Assembly (NCBI GenBank): GCA_013396915.1
Contig: VWZL01000194.1
Coordinates: forward strand, 386,764-450,763
Length of the DNA stretch: 64,000 bases
Source of the DNA: Stercorarius parasiticus
Taxonomy: Eukaryota > Chordata > Aves > Charadriiformes > Stercorariidae
Direction of reading: 5' to 3'
In this document: in pieces, positions 24,201 through 35,200 of the stretch
Numbering within the stretch: the first letter of the stretch is position 1
Layout of the letters: each line of letters opens with the position of its first letter
Translations under genes and position numbers: made by a program
The notes under the pieces: model-generated
Seen by the model: the letters and a program-made list of their open reading frames with translations, nothing else
Told to the model about the DNA's origin: nothing
Database searches by the model: none

Positions 24201-27200
24201 CTTTTAAACGTGTGCTGTATTAGCATAGCAACAGCACTGGACTAATGAGGCTGAAATTACTTGGGTCATCACACTTACTTTTCTAAAATATTTCATTTCA
24301 CTCTTAGTCTCCTCTCAGACCTTTGAAACTTTCCTTGTGTTCTGTTATTTGCTCAAAAATCAGCATTAATGGTGCAGAGAGTGTGCTGCGTGCCAGTTAT
24401 CAGTCCTAAAATGAGAATTATTGCTTTTAGAAAATGCTGTGTAATGTTGCTATAATATTGTCCTAATATTCTGTTAGAATGATAAGAACAGACTTACCTT
24501 TAAGTGGAAGAAACGTAGAAAAAAAAATGGTATATCCTGCCATAAACCCTTAACATTGAGTTGGGCTGTAAATGGTGGTATTTTTTGCATTGGCTTTCAT
24601 TGCTGATTAAGAAATGGATGGGTTTAGACCTGAGCCTGTGTGGTGAGGCTGCAGCTTTGGTTATAACCAGAATGTGCTTCCTGTCACAAAGAGCTGGTTT
24701 GGGGACACGAGGGGAGACGCAGTCTGGTGCTACTGCAGGAGCCTCTGTGACCTTGTGCTGTGGTTGGTGACGGAGCCACTTCACCCGCTCCTTCTGCTCC
24801 TTCTGATTCTCTGGGTTGTTGGTTAGTTAAACAGAAATAAACCCTGTCCGTTGCACGGTGAGCGTTTGGAAAGCACTTGCAGAAGCCTGACTGAACAGCG
24901 CAATTAAAGTGTAACAATTGGCAATCTATTTTAAAAACAAACCCAAACATGCTTGCTTGTAATTGATGTCGTTACCAACAGTTACAATTGAAAAAGGAAA
25001 TAAAGTCCCCTTCGAAGGTGAAAATGTGTATTTTCCCCCTGGGCTTTCAAGTATAACAAAAGATTACTTCTTACTTCAGTCAATGCTAACAGGAGGTTTT
25101 CCCAGACTTCCAGCAGCAGAAACTGGGTTTTTGTCTGTTGACTATTGGAAACTGCAGTTGGTTAAACAAACCCAGTGCTACTATTGTAAATACGGGCTGA
25201 TCATGACTGGGAGCTCTGGGGTGTTTGCCTGGGCAATAAAGCTTTGATAAAGTGCCTTCGATAAAAGCTCCCTGTTACTGCCATTCCAGTCTTCCAAGCC
25301 CAGGAAGTTTTGGGGTTTTGGGTGAAGTCCTAAGAAGACCTCTTGAAGTAGGCACCTTGCAGGCTGTTAAATTCTCCTGCAGGAACAGTGAGAGGGCAGG
25401 GACCGTGCCCCCAAGCAGTGAGAAGCGATGGGAATTTACCAAGAGATGGAAAGGAAGCAAAAATTCATGTGTTGCTTGAGCATGTCCAGCTTGCTGCAAA
25501 CACCCCTGAGATGCCTGGGGTCACGTATGAGAGGCAATTAATAATTCAAGGCTGTTCACACCCCCCCCCCAGCTGGTTATGAAGTATCATTCATCTTGGA
25601 CATTGCAGTCAGCTCCAGCTTTCCTCATTAGTCAGGCTGGGTCTCAGGGAATTCATGGCCATGGCAAAGCCAAGCTGAAACGCAGAGCACACCAGTTTTA
25701 ATTCCAGGCAAGGAGGAAGATGCATGGGTCTGCAGAGACCCTCCCCAGCACCACATGCTGGGGCCAGAGGAGCGCTGAGGCTGCGGTGCCAGGGCAGGCT
25801 GGGCCAGTCTCCCCTTGGCGAGCCGCATCCAGAGTGAGCAATGCCAGGGCAGAGGGGGAGGATGGCATGAGGGAGAACACTGTTACAACATGTGCCGGTT
25901 GCCTGTGGTTGAAACCTGCTGAACCCAAAAGCCTTCCCAGGAACCCTGTACAAAAAGTCATTCTGCTCTGAGGTAAAGAGTAAGATTTTGGCTGAAAAGG
26001 AGGTGCTGGCTTTTTGGGTACAAGGCATACATGACATTAGCACAAAGAAGTTAAGGTAGTCCTCTCTGGCCTTGCCTAAAAAAACCCCCATCTCCCAAGC
26101 AGGCCAATGCCAGGCCATAGGGTTTGATTGCATCAAACAAGCTACAAGGTTGAGGGCAAGGGAGTTTTAAGGGTCTCTTGCTGTTTATTTTCAGTCCAGC
26201 TTGAAAGCTAAAGGAAGTGGACGAGTTCTGCCTCTTTGTTTGCCGCTTCCGAGGCCGAGAGAAGTATTAACTGAAAAGGAAATTCAGGGACATCAGAGAC
26301 AGAAGATGTATGAATATGCACAAAGCTGGAAAGCCAAATCTTCAACTGCTGCGTGCGCCCAAATATAAAGGAATGTAACTTGTGAAAACTGTTAAGGGCT
26401 TGATGCGTGTTTTCATGCTGTACTAGAAGAAGAGAGGTGTGGGCATGATGGGCTTGTCCTGGGGTGGGGGAAGCAAGCTAAAAGGGCACTTGCTGTGTTA
26501 CTACCAGGTCCTGGGAAGGGGGATGCATCCAGCTTTACTGCCCAAAAGGCATCTCACCCACCGCACCACGGGCGAGCCTGGGCAGCGTAGCTCTGGCTGT
26601 GAACGTGAGCCCCAGAGAGAGTCTCTCTGCTCAGCAGTGGTGGCCGTTTCAGGCATTCATGCACACAGCTAAATTATTCAGAGAAGCTCGTTACTCAGAG
26701 CTTTTCCTGGGTCTCTGTGCTCCAGAGGTTTTAAAAGAGACAACCATAGTCAGCAAAGCAACTCTTCCCTCTCAGATGGTCCTCCTTATTTCAGGTATGA
26801 ATAATATTCCTGGCTGTGAGTCTCTATTACAGGTTATCTGGAGATTGTAATCATCTTTTGTGCTTCTATTTTGGAGAGAAAATAATGGTTCCTCACTGAG
26901 TCCCACCCTCTGAACAGTGGAGTTTTGTTGCCTTTCAGTGGAAAGGTTCAGTGGAAAGGAGGACTGCAAAAGCCCTTGAAAATTGTAATTTCTTTCCAGG
27001 TCCTGAAAAAAACCTGTGCAGCACAGCAATTTTATTTAGACCTGTTAAATCTTCCAGATGCATGCAGGATTCTGTTCCCCAAAGAAAGATATTGAACTTT
27101 GTTCTTAATACGTTGTTTTAAATAACAGGAACGGCTAAGTGCTCCTGCTGAAACCCATCCCTGTCCCCTCACGAGTTTCCTGCATGGCTCCGGGCTCTTC

Positions 27201-29879
27201 TGAGGAGACTTGTTGTTGCAATCCATGTAATTACGTTTTATGAAAATCCCTCATCCAAAGGAGATGTTCCTGGTTCAGACAGGCTGTGTGTGGCCCCAAT
27301 TTGCACACCAGCCTTCGCACCCTCCAGGGGCATTTCTATTATTCCCTTTTTCTTTAACAAGGCTAACCCTTCTCTTACTTACCTTCATGCTGTTTCAGGC
27401 TTATTCAAACTACTTTGCTCGTAACTCAGTAATACATTTAAGATCTTCAGACATTAATTCTTATTCCTTCCCCAGGAGGGTTAGGTAGAAGTTATTTTGT
27501 TATCTCCACTTTACAAACTAGCGTACGGCAGCACAAACAGGGATGTTTCACAAGAAAGCAGCCCCGGCCAAGGCTGTGCTGCCATCGTCCCCTCCCTTCC
27601 AGTCCTGGGTTCTTTGTCTGCTGCCTGCATCTGTGCAGACACCTGCCCAACAAACTGGGGAAGAAATGGATCTAGCTGAAAAATACCCACTGTGGATACA
27701 TGTGTGGAGCATTCGCTGGGTTACTTTTCACTCGGACTAGTTCTCTGATTCAGTTCGGTGTGCGGCCACATGAACGCTTGTGCTGGACCAGTGCTGAGGA
27801 ACCACGGGGACGGGCTGGGAGAAACAGAAGAAGCTTCACTGGCTTAGCCAGATCTAAACAAAGTTTGAAAGGTTAAATGACCCGCCTGGTGGCACAGCCT
27901 TGCTCAGTGACCGAGAGGAGCCGAGGTGATGTAGATATAAATCTGTGCTTGGATCAAGGAAACTCGCTTGTTCGTTATGTCAAGGTTTTTTGACATCTAT
28001 GGATTTTTTACTTTATATTTAAAGTTAAAATACAAACAACAACACATGCATATTAGAATTTTTCTGGAAATAAAAAGCACATGCACCAGCCAGATTTATC
28101 CTGTCTCTACAGGTTTTTGCCTTTACCGTAGAACTGCTTTTGACAGCCATTGTTGCTTGCTTGCTTATTCACCTCTACTCACTGTAAACTACCATTGTTG
28201 GTTTTAAAGGAATTCTGCTAATTATAAATTTGCATCTATCCCCCCTCTCTACACTTCCTGCAACTCGAGCTAGCATTTAAAAGCCTGCACACAAAAGGAA
28301 GTTACATCCACTGGGATTCTTTGATATTAAAAAGGTGCAAACTTCCTCAAAGATATGTTTATCTCCATCTAAATTCACAGCTGTAAAACCATCTGATATA
28401 AGCCAAGACAAAGTTTCCTGAGTCTCACTGTGTGATTCTTTTTAGACCTATCTAAAGCAGTACTATTCTGTCTACAGACTAAGACCATTGAGCTGCCTAA
28501 AATGGGAAGGAAGGGGGCAGAGAAATTATTACCATCCCCACACTGTTCTGGTTTATCTTTTTGCAAGTGCTGCTGCTGAAAACCTGCTTTCCTGTGGGTT
28601 TGTCTCTTGTCACGGGATTCTTGGTTAAGTATGAACTCTAAAAGAAACCCTGTTCTTCTACCTGCCTGCTAACATCTTCAGCCACATAACAACCTTCAAG
28701 TTATCATTATCCCCTTTTCTTGGCTGGGACGGTAACAGGCCTCCTCATCCTAATATTTTCAAGAACCTCATAGGGACCATCTGTCTTCAAAACCCTTGTC
28801 TTTCTGCTAAACTTCTGAGTTAGGACTTAAATGACTGTCAGTGGGGAAGAGGCAGAAATTGGATGCACCTGCCCATAGGCAAGGATCATTTTCACATTAA
28901 AAAGAGCACAAGAGAAAATACTCAGTTCTACAGCCACAGAAACAGAGACCATAGCCTGCTTTTCCTTGCAGGCTACCTTTGACGGAATTTAGAAAATGGC
29001 AAACTTTTTCCGGTACACTGGACAATAGCAAGGTGCTTTCAGAACCTGCCAGTTTGAAAAAAAGACAGTGCAAGGTGATGGTATTTAATTACAGCTGTTG
29101 CCAGTAAGAGTTGACAATTACAGTGCCAGTTCGGTAGTGATTTCAGCTGGGGATTGTCAGCTTCAGGAATCCGAATTACAGCGCTCTTTTTGCACATAAA
29201 CCCCAGCAGAGGCCACCAGCAATCTGTTTCATGAGCTGTAGGAAAGCTTCCATGCTAATTAAGAGAGATCTTTGTGTTTTGGAGGGAGTGCCTGACTCCT
29301 TAGTGTGTCTGGACGATGAAGATATCGAGGCAGTGGAGGAACGTTCCTATGTCCTAGCAATCCTTAGATGATTGGCGAAATTTGCTGGTTGACTGCTGTA
29401 TCACAGTTCTGTATTGCTGTCTTCCTCTCAGCTTTCTGTGCCTTGTTGCTTTTATGGTTGTCTCTTCCAAGTGGTGGGAAACGTGACAATAGTTGGAGCT
29501 CTTTCATATTGTGTTGTGATAGCTTTGGAGACCAATTTTTAAAAGAAATACTAAGAACTGCTCAAGAAGTTTTAAGGATCCTGCAATGCTATTGCTTAGC
29601 ATTGTGATTTTGCCTTTGTTTATCAGTGAAGACATAGAGACATTTGGTAACCAGGAGGAACAAGATGATGCAGGTAATCTGCTAAGTCTAGCCCTTTGCT
29701 AGGAATCAATGGTGCCTTAAGATTGTAGGAACAAAATGCTGTTGGAGGTGCAAAGGCGTGTAATGTCTGACTGTCTAACATGACCCCTGCATCTCCTGTG
29801 AAGGATTCCAGCCTGAGTATTTTGTACCCTACTGGCTTTTTCATGATCCATTTCTCCCTTCTGCCACGCTTTGCAGCAG

Positions 29880-30110
29880 CCCTTTTCATGGTTAAACATT
29901 ACTGCTCCACTTCCTCTTGATCTTATCTGAACTGAACAAATCCATTTCTTTTACCTTTTTCTCATAGGTCACACTTGTCACATTCATCTGGAGTCTTTCT
30001 ATTTGCTCCATGTCCTTCCCAACACATGACACAATATGGACACAATTCACCAGATGAATTAGTGGCATTTTTAAAGTATTGGGCTTCCTGTCTATCCGTA
30101 CTCTTGTAAT
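29880..30110 (-). mobile_element. Probable CR1-type LINE fragment (ORF2 C-terminal region)
   Basis: The plus strand contains CATCTGGAGTCTTTCTATTT, GCTCCATGTCCTTCCCAACA and CAATATGGACACAATTCACC. These fit the reverse complement of the CR1/L3 segment that encodes the conserved VQFWAP...LERVQRRATKMI...YEERL region. It is strongly decayed and frameshifted. The assignment rests on pattern memory of this segment. Confidence 0.55.
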
Positions 30111-30334
30111 TTGCCTGTTTCATTACAGCTAAGCAATGGATCGGAGTTGTGGCTTAGGTCCAAATACTTTCAGAGAGCTTCTTGGCATGAATATGTAGGG
30201 TTAACCAAACCCAACCCATAGCAAAGTAATTGAATTATTTCATCTAATGAATTCAAATCTATCGTGACCTGTTTGCCACTTCTGCAAGAAGAAAAAGAAG
30301 CTGAGTTTGTCAGATGATAAATTATCCATTGCAA

Positions 30335-30445
30335 ATTCATGAATTTTAAGGCCAAAGGGGGCCATTATGCTCATCTTAGTCTGACCCCCTGCATAACCCA
30401 GGCTGTGGAATTTGACCCAGTGATTCCTGTGTCGTTAACGTGTGG
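30335..30445 (-). mobile_element. Probable ancient CR1-like 3' tail
   Basis: The plus strand reads TTTTAAGGCCAAAGGGGGCC then ATTATGCTCATCTTAGTCTG, CCCCTGCATAACCCAGGC and TTTGACCCAGTGATTCCTG. This resembles the reverse complement of the CR1-type 3' tail common in reptile genomes (…AGACTAGATGATC…GGTCCCTTCTGGCCTT). The element would point along the minus strand. The subfamily is unknown to me. Confidence 0.6.
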
Positions 30446-32129
30446 GTGACCCATTTGCCCGGAGCTCTGTGGAATACCATATATCTGGCCGGAGCCCAAA
30501 CTGGAAGCTGGCCTCCACCCTCTTTTCTTTTGCTCCCCTTTCCAGCATTGTTTCTCCAAAGGGCAATTACTCTATCTGCCCACATTCATTAAATGCCGAC
30601 CCAGCGCTGTGGGCCCAGCACAGCAAAGCAAAGCACCCTCTGTCTCCTGTGGTTGAGGAAGGGCTGCAGCCAGCGGCAACAGCAGCTGCTTTTCAACTTT
30701 TGCACTAGTTATTCTTGACTTGAAGAGGGTCTGGGCGGAGGCATGGACAAACACACCCCCTGGAAATACCAAAATCTCTTCCGGCTGGATAGTTACTTGT
30801 TTCCATACGCTTGTGAACAGCTGCTTGTGCCAGGATGTTGTTTCCAGTGAAACCACAAACCTGGGTAAAAGCTGGCTGGTGTGAGGCACAGTGTCCCAGC
30901 CTGGCCCGCGGTTTGCCTGCAGTCCCTCCAGCTGGTTGCTTGGGAGTGCAGAGGGGCTCCCTTTTTGTTGAGTGGTATGGCACGTACCCAGGACACCAGC
31001 GCACCTCCCTAGGCAAGGAGGCAGCTCTCAGCAGGATGGTTTCAGCTTTCTCTTCTGTGGTTTATCTACAGAATTGAGACTCTTCCTAAGCCAAGACACA
31101 GATACAGGTTTGTTTATGGTTGGGTTTTTTGGTTTTTTTTTTTTTTATTTAAATGCCCAATCAATTAGCTCTGAGGAAAGAGGCTTCTGTGGTTTGCTAG
31201 TGGGGTGTTATTGATGATGGCTTTTTCCTGAGCAGGAGCTCTGCTTGCTCTTGAGAGGGGCTTTTGTGCGGGTCCCCAGGGGGAAACAGTCCATCAAGTA
31301 GGGTATGGCTCTGGATTCCCTTTGACCACAGGGCTCTCGTGTCTGCAGAGCTAGCTCTGGAACCCGCTGAAAGCCACAATTTATACCTGAGCTTCTTTGG
31401 GATGTCTGTGATGATAATGATGTTTAATTTGGTGTTGCTGGATAAGCGGCACTAATTTACAGACAGGCTTCTGCTGAATGACCAGCTCACTAACTTTTAC
31501 AGGAGCACTTGGAGCCTTGGAAAACAGAGGGAGCTGAATGCAGCGTTTGACAATGACCTGCATCCACCTCAAGACATTTGGTTGACAATAGACAGCAAAG
31601 GCCCCAACAGAATAGAGTTAACAGAGAAAGCAAGCTGCTGCGGATCCCTTTTCCTGGTGAATTCCTCGCTACCAGCCGGACTTCTCTTTGTGGCCAAGTC
31701 TGCTTGTGCAGACCTACTGGGAGGACAGGGCCTCTGTGGCGCACACTCTTCCTGACGGGCCTAAGGCAGACACAGCTGTGCCGGGTCCTGCTCCCCGCTG
31801 CTCATCTGAACTGCCTCCAGGTGTGGGCATTTGCTTTCTAGGAGTAAAGGGCTAAGGCTAAGCAAAACCGGAGATCTCTTAGTGTGGAATTAAGTGGCTA
31901 CATATAGTGTGGGTCAGAAGTCAGTAATGCTATGCAACCCTCCTTTTGCATTAGTATGCAGGTGTGGTGCCTGCACCCTGGCGTGTTTGTGGGACCGCTG
32001 TGGCTCTGTCCTTCCCTGCTGTGGTAGCTCTGAAGGTGAGTGTTGAGGCGCTGCAATGTGATGTTAATTACAGGGGACACGCATGACCTGTGGCCCACCC
32101 CGCCGTGCTGTGTCTCGGGTGGAGGGGTG

Positions 32130-32285
32130 ATGGCAGCCCGGGGAAGCAGGGTGCTCTGCCCGGGTGCTCAGCCCCGCTCTCCCCCCGTCCCACCGCGGCC
32201 CCCGGGGCGGGCGGCAGGGCTGATCGCGGCGGGCCGGGCGGAGGAGGAGGAGGAGGAGGAGGANCGCCCGCCGGCTCTACTCGAG
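32130..32285 (+). CDS. GPSM1: GPSM1 exon 1 (start uncertain, frame broken at 32264)
   Basis: The 3' end is clear: 32266-32285 reads GCC CGC CGG CTC TAC TCG AG, then donor GTGAGC. This gives ARRLYS plus Arg completed by exon 2, exactly the residues before MEASCLELA in GPSM1. In that frame there is a TGA at 32221 and no ATG in between. The other frame, upstream of the unresolved base at 32264, has an ATG at 32130 in good context and runs through seven GAG codons (poly-Glu) up to that base. Two extra bases (modulo 3) at 32264 would connect the frames. The start at 32130 is therefore tentative, and the true start could lie within unresolved sequence. Confidence 0.75.
32264..32264. other. Unresolved base (n), likely collapsed or missing sequence
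   Basis: A single n follows a (GAG)n tract at 32241-32263 inside GPSM1 exon 1. The reading frame on its two sides does not agree, so it probably stands for more than one base. Confidence 0.85.
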
Positions 32286-35200
32286 GTGAGCGGGGCTGGG
32301 GCGGGAGCTCGGCCGCGGGGGAGCCCGGCTCCGGACCCTCCCGACCGGCCCCGGAGCTGCGCCCGCCGCCGCGGGCAGCGAGACCCGCGGAGCGCCGCGG
32401 CCCCTCGCCGGGAGGGAGGGAGCGGGGGGCTGGCGGCCGCCGTTTTTCCGGGGAGGGAGCGCTCATCCGTGGGAAGTGAGAGGCTGTTGCACGCCTGCGG
32501 ACCCAGCAAGAGTAGAGCGAGAGGAGACGGAGGGGCAGGACGTGGTGTTTCCTCTCCGGGGCAGCTCTTGCTTCGTGTATGGGATGGTGGGTGTTGAGGT
32601 TGCTGAGAGGGAAACTGTGGTTTTCCTTGGCACTAGCCCGGAGCGATCGGCTCCTTCTGTTAAGGAGGCTGATGCTGAAACCTTGTCTGTGCTGGGCGTT
32701 TGCATGGGAGGCTCTTGGTCGCACTGCAGAGACTTTTAAGTCTTAGCTTTAAAATTGAGTGTTACTGAATTTCACACAAGGCTGGAAAAAAATAGCTTCA
32801 GGCTGACTGGCATTCATGAAAATACCATATCTTGCCCATTCTTTTCATTTAGATCAAAAATTAAAAAGTGAACTGGAGTCAATTTGGGGCCTTATGGCAT
32901 TGCTTGGAGCATTGTTGTTTATGCTGTTCATCCTCATTGTGTTTTATTTCTCCTCCAGCAGTCAGAAGTGGATGTAATGCTGTATCTGGACTAGAGGACA
33001 CAAAAAAAGGATGCTCAAAGTATATGCAATGTAGTAGCTTTGCAATAATTAGCATAGCAGCTAGTGGGTTGTCTAGTTTAGTGGGTATTGGTTCATTAGG
33101 ACAGCAGGTGTTTCTTGTTTTCATTGTATTGTGTAGCAACTCCTGGGAAAATGAAAAGAGAATTCAGAGTTAAAACCATTGACCTGCCTATCCTGGTGGA
33201 ACTAGAGAAGAGAAGCACACTGGCTTTTAATCAGACTGAATCTTTTTCTTTCTTTCTCTTTTGTTTTTCTTGAAAACTTTTTGGGAATAGACTTTGGTCA
33301 TTTTTGTTAAGGAAATCCTAGTGGGGGGCTGTGTGCTACTAACATGCCTGTCCAGCACAGTGAACGCTGCTACCAGCTCTTTAGTGAAGAGAGAATAAAA
33401 AGAAATGGGAAGCAGCTCTCCTGTGGCTTAGTCAGGGTGGCTCTGGCAGAACGGGTGGTGTTAGAAGTCCCTGCAGTGCTCTTCAGGCTTGCCCTGCAGG
33501 CCTTGACAGTACGTGTCTCTCTGTCTTTACTGCGCTGTTAACTGGAGTTGTAACTTAGAGTTTCTTCCTTAACTTCACTTGTGTCACAGCCTAGAAACTT
33601 CTAACTTGAAGTAAGTGACTCTAAACTCTATCCAGTTGGTGTATCTGGGGTGATGGGTAGAACCTCTGGTGACAGTTCAGGTGGTAAAGCCATAATGATG
33701 GGTATCAAAGTCTTTCTCAGTGCGTTTTTTGGCCTGGGAGCAGTAACTCAGGTGTAAGAACTGCAGAAGGTGCCTGTGCAGGCAGGGAGTGCCAGACCCC
33801 TTACCTGGGGGGGCCGAGGAAGGTAAATTCCTTCTAGGAAGAGGGATGGGGTGGAAGGAAGCGTGCCACAAAGAAATGAAAGTGTTTGATCATTTTACTA
33901 CATCCCTTGGTATTTCCCTAAATTCAACCCATCCTAAACAAAGGCATCTGTTCTGTTGTTGTGCTTACAGTAGGCAATCTGTGCTGACTGGGCCAAACTC
34001 CTCTATTTGGAGAGACCGAAGTCGGAAGTATCTCTGCTACAGCAATAATACACCGTATGCATTTTTGGAAAAGGGGTCCTGTGCAGCTCTTTTTGTCAGC
34101 TCTTGCTAACCTTTCTGATTCCATTTATTTCACTGCTGTTGCTACAGCAGGACTGTTAGCCTTGAGGGCGACTTGTTGGAAGTCCAGGGCTTTGGAAGCA
34201 GTTGAGCAGCTGTGACTCTGTACAGGGCTGGCGCGTCCATGGTGGCCAGCTCCTGGTATTGAATGTAGGATCTCTGGTGGGGCTTGTTGGAAACATCGAG
34301 CTCTGTTACAGTGCTCTGCAAACTTGAATTGAGCAAGTATTACACGAGCCTGAGCGAATGCTTTACCTTCCATGGGGTTTTGCTCTGGTACTAATTTAAG
34401 TGCATCCAATTCAGCTGTGTGTAACCTCTGAGGACTTTTGTCAGACAGAATCCGGGCTGTGGGAGCTGTGAAATACCCACTTGCAGCAGATGCCCTTCAC
34501 TTCTCCGCTGCTGTAGGTGGAGTCTCACCTTTTTGCGCTGTCTGGCTGACCTTGAACACGTAGGAAGCACCAAGCCCACCAAATCATCCTCCTAGACCAT
34601 GCTTTCTGAGTGTGTGTCAAGCTCCTGCTGGGGACGAGTTTTCCAGTCTCCAGAGAGCTCCGTTGGATTTGGCCCTTTGCTTTTAAGAGGCCACTCTGGA
34701 AATTTCCAAGTCTGGGGTGAGGCATGGGCATGTTCTGGGGAAACTATCGCTGTACTGCATTGACGTTATTGATCCCGCACAGCAAGAACATTAGATAATG
34801 CCGCAATCGGGCCAGAAATGTATAAATCTGACATGAAATCTCAGATAATAGCACGTCTCATTCCTCCCTTCTGGGCCTCCCTTTCCCTTCCCTTGCTCTG
34901 TGCTCTCTCGCAGTGCTACATATTTTCAGCAGAGCTGTTGGCTTTTGTAATGTTTACTAACTTCTCTTGATTGTGTCATAAACAGTCTCCATCTCGCTCA
35001 TTAATGTCACTACAGTGGGTACCTGACCTGAATGCGCATCGGGCAATTAGAGCGCTCTCTCGGAGCACCGTGGATCTTTCTAGAGAAGGCAACTTTCTCC
35101 TATTCTGATGGGAAAACTGAGATGAAAGAATCGTTGGCCTTCTGACTTGCAAGGCGGTGACAGACGGCATAACTCAGCATGGGAATTAAGGCAGAATAAA

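Larger units (their letters stand above)
11912..32129. other. About 20 kb with no recognised exon
   Basis: The stretch between the last CCDC187 exon found and GPSM1 exon 1. It probably contains the missing 5' exons of CCDC187 plus intergenic sequence. All reading frames of any length here look like chance: low-complexity or Cys/Trp/His-scattered composition without paired splice sites. Contents listed separately are the duplicated segment at 13.1/14.2 kb, an A9G9 tract at 16.16 kb and LINE remnants at 24.0 and 29.9-30.4 kb. Confidence 0.5.
32095..32560. promoter_or_regulatory. CpG island / GPSM1 promoter and exon 1 region
   Basis: A strongly GC- and CpG-rich block surrounds GPSM1 exon 1. It starts abruptly after AT-richer sequence and fades by about 32.56 kb. 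No TATA box was seen, as is usual for island promoters. It contains the GAG-repeat and the unresolved base within exon 1. Confidence 0.8.

Noticed and set aside
25559..25570. C-tract (poly-C) as a structural element
   Set aside because: A short homopolymer run with no context suggesting function.
25609..26136. 175-codon minus-strand ORF
   Set aside because: Chance-like composition with many Cys, Trp and Pro, no splice context and no recognisable motif.
32068..32724. 218-codon minus-strand ORF over GPSM1 exon 1
   Set aside because: A GC-rich shadow of the promoter island that crosses the unresolved base. No evidence for a divergent coding exon.
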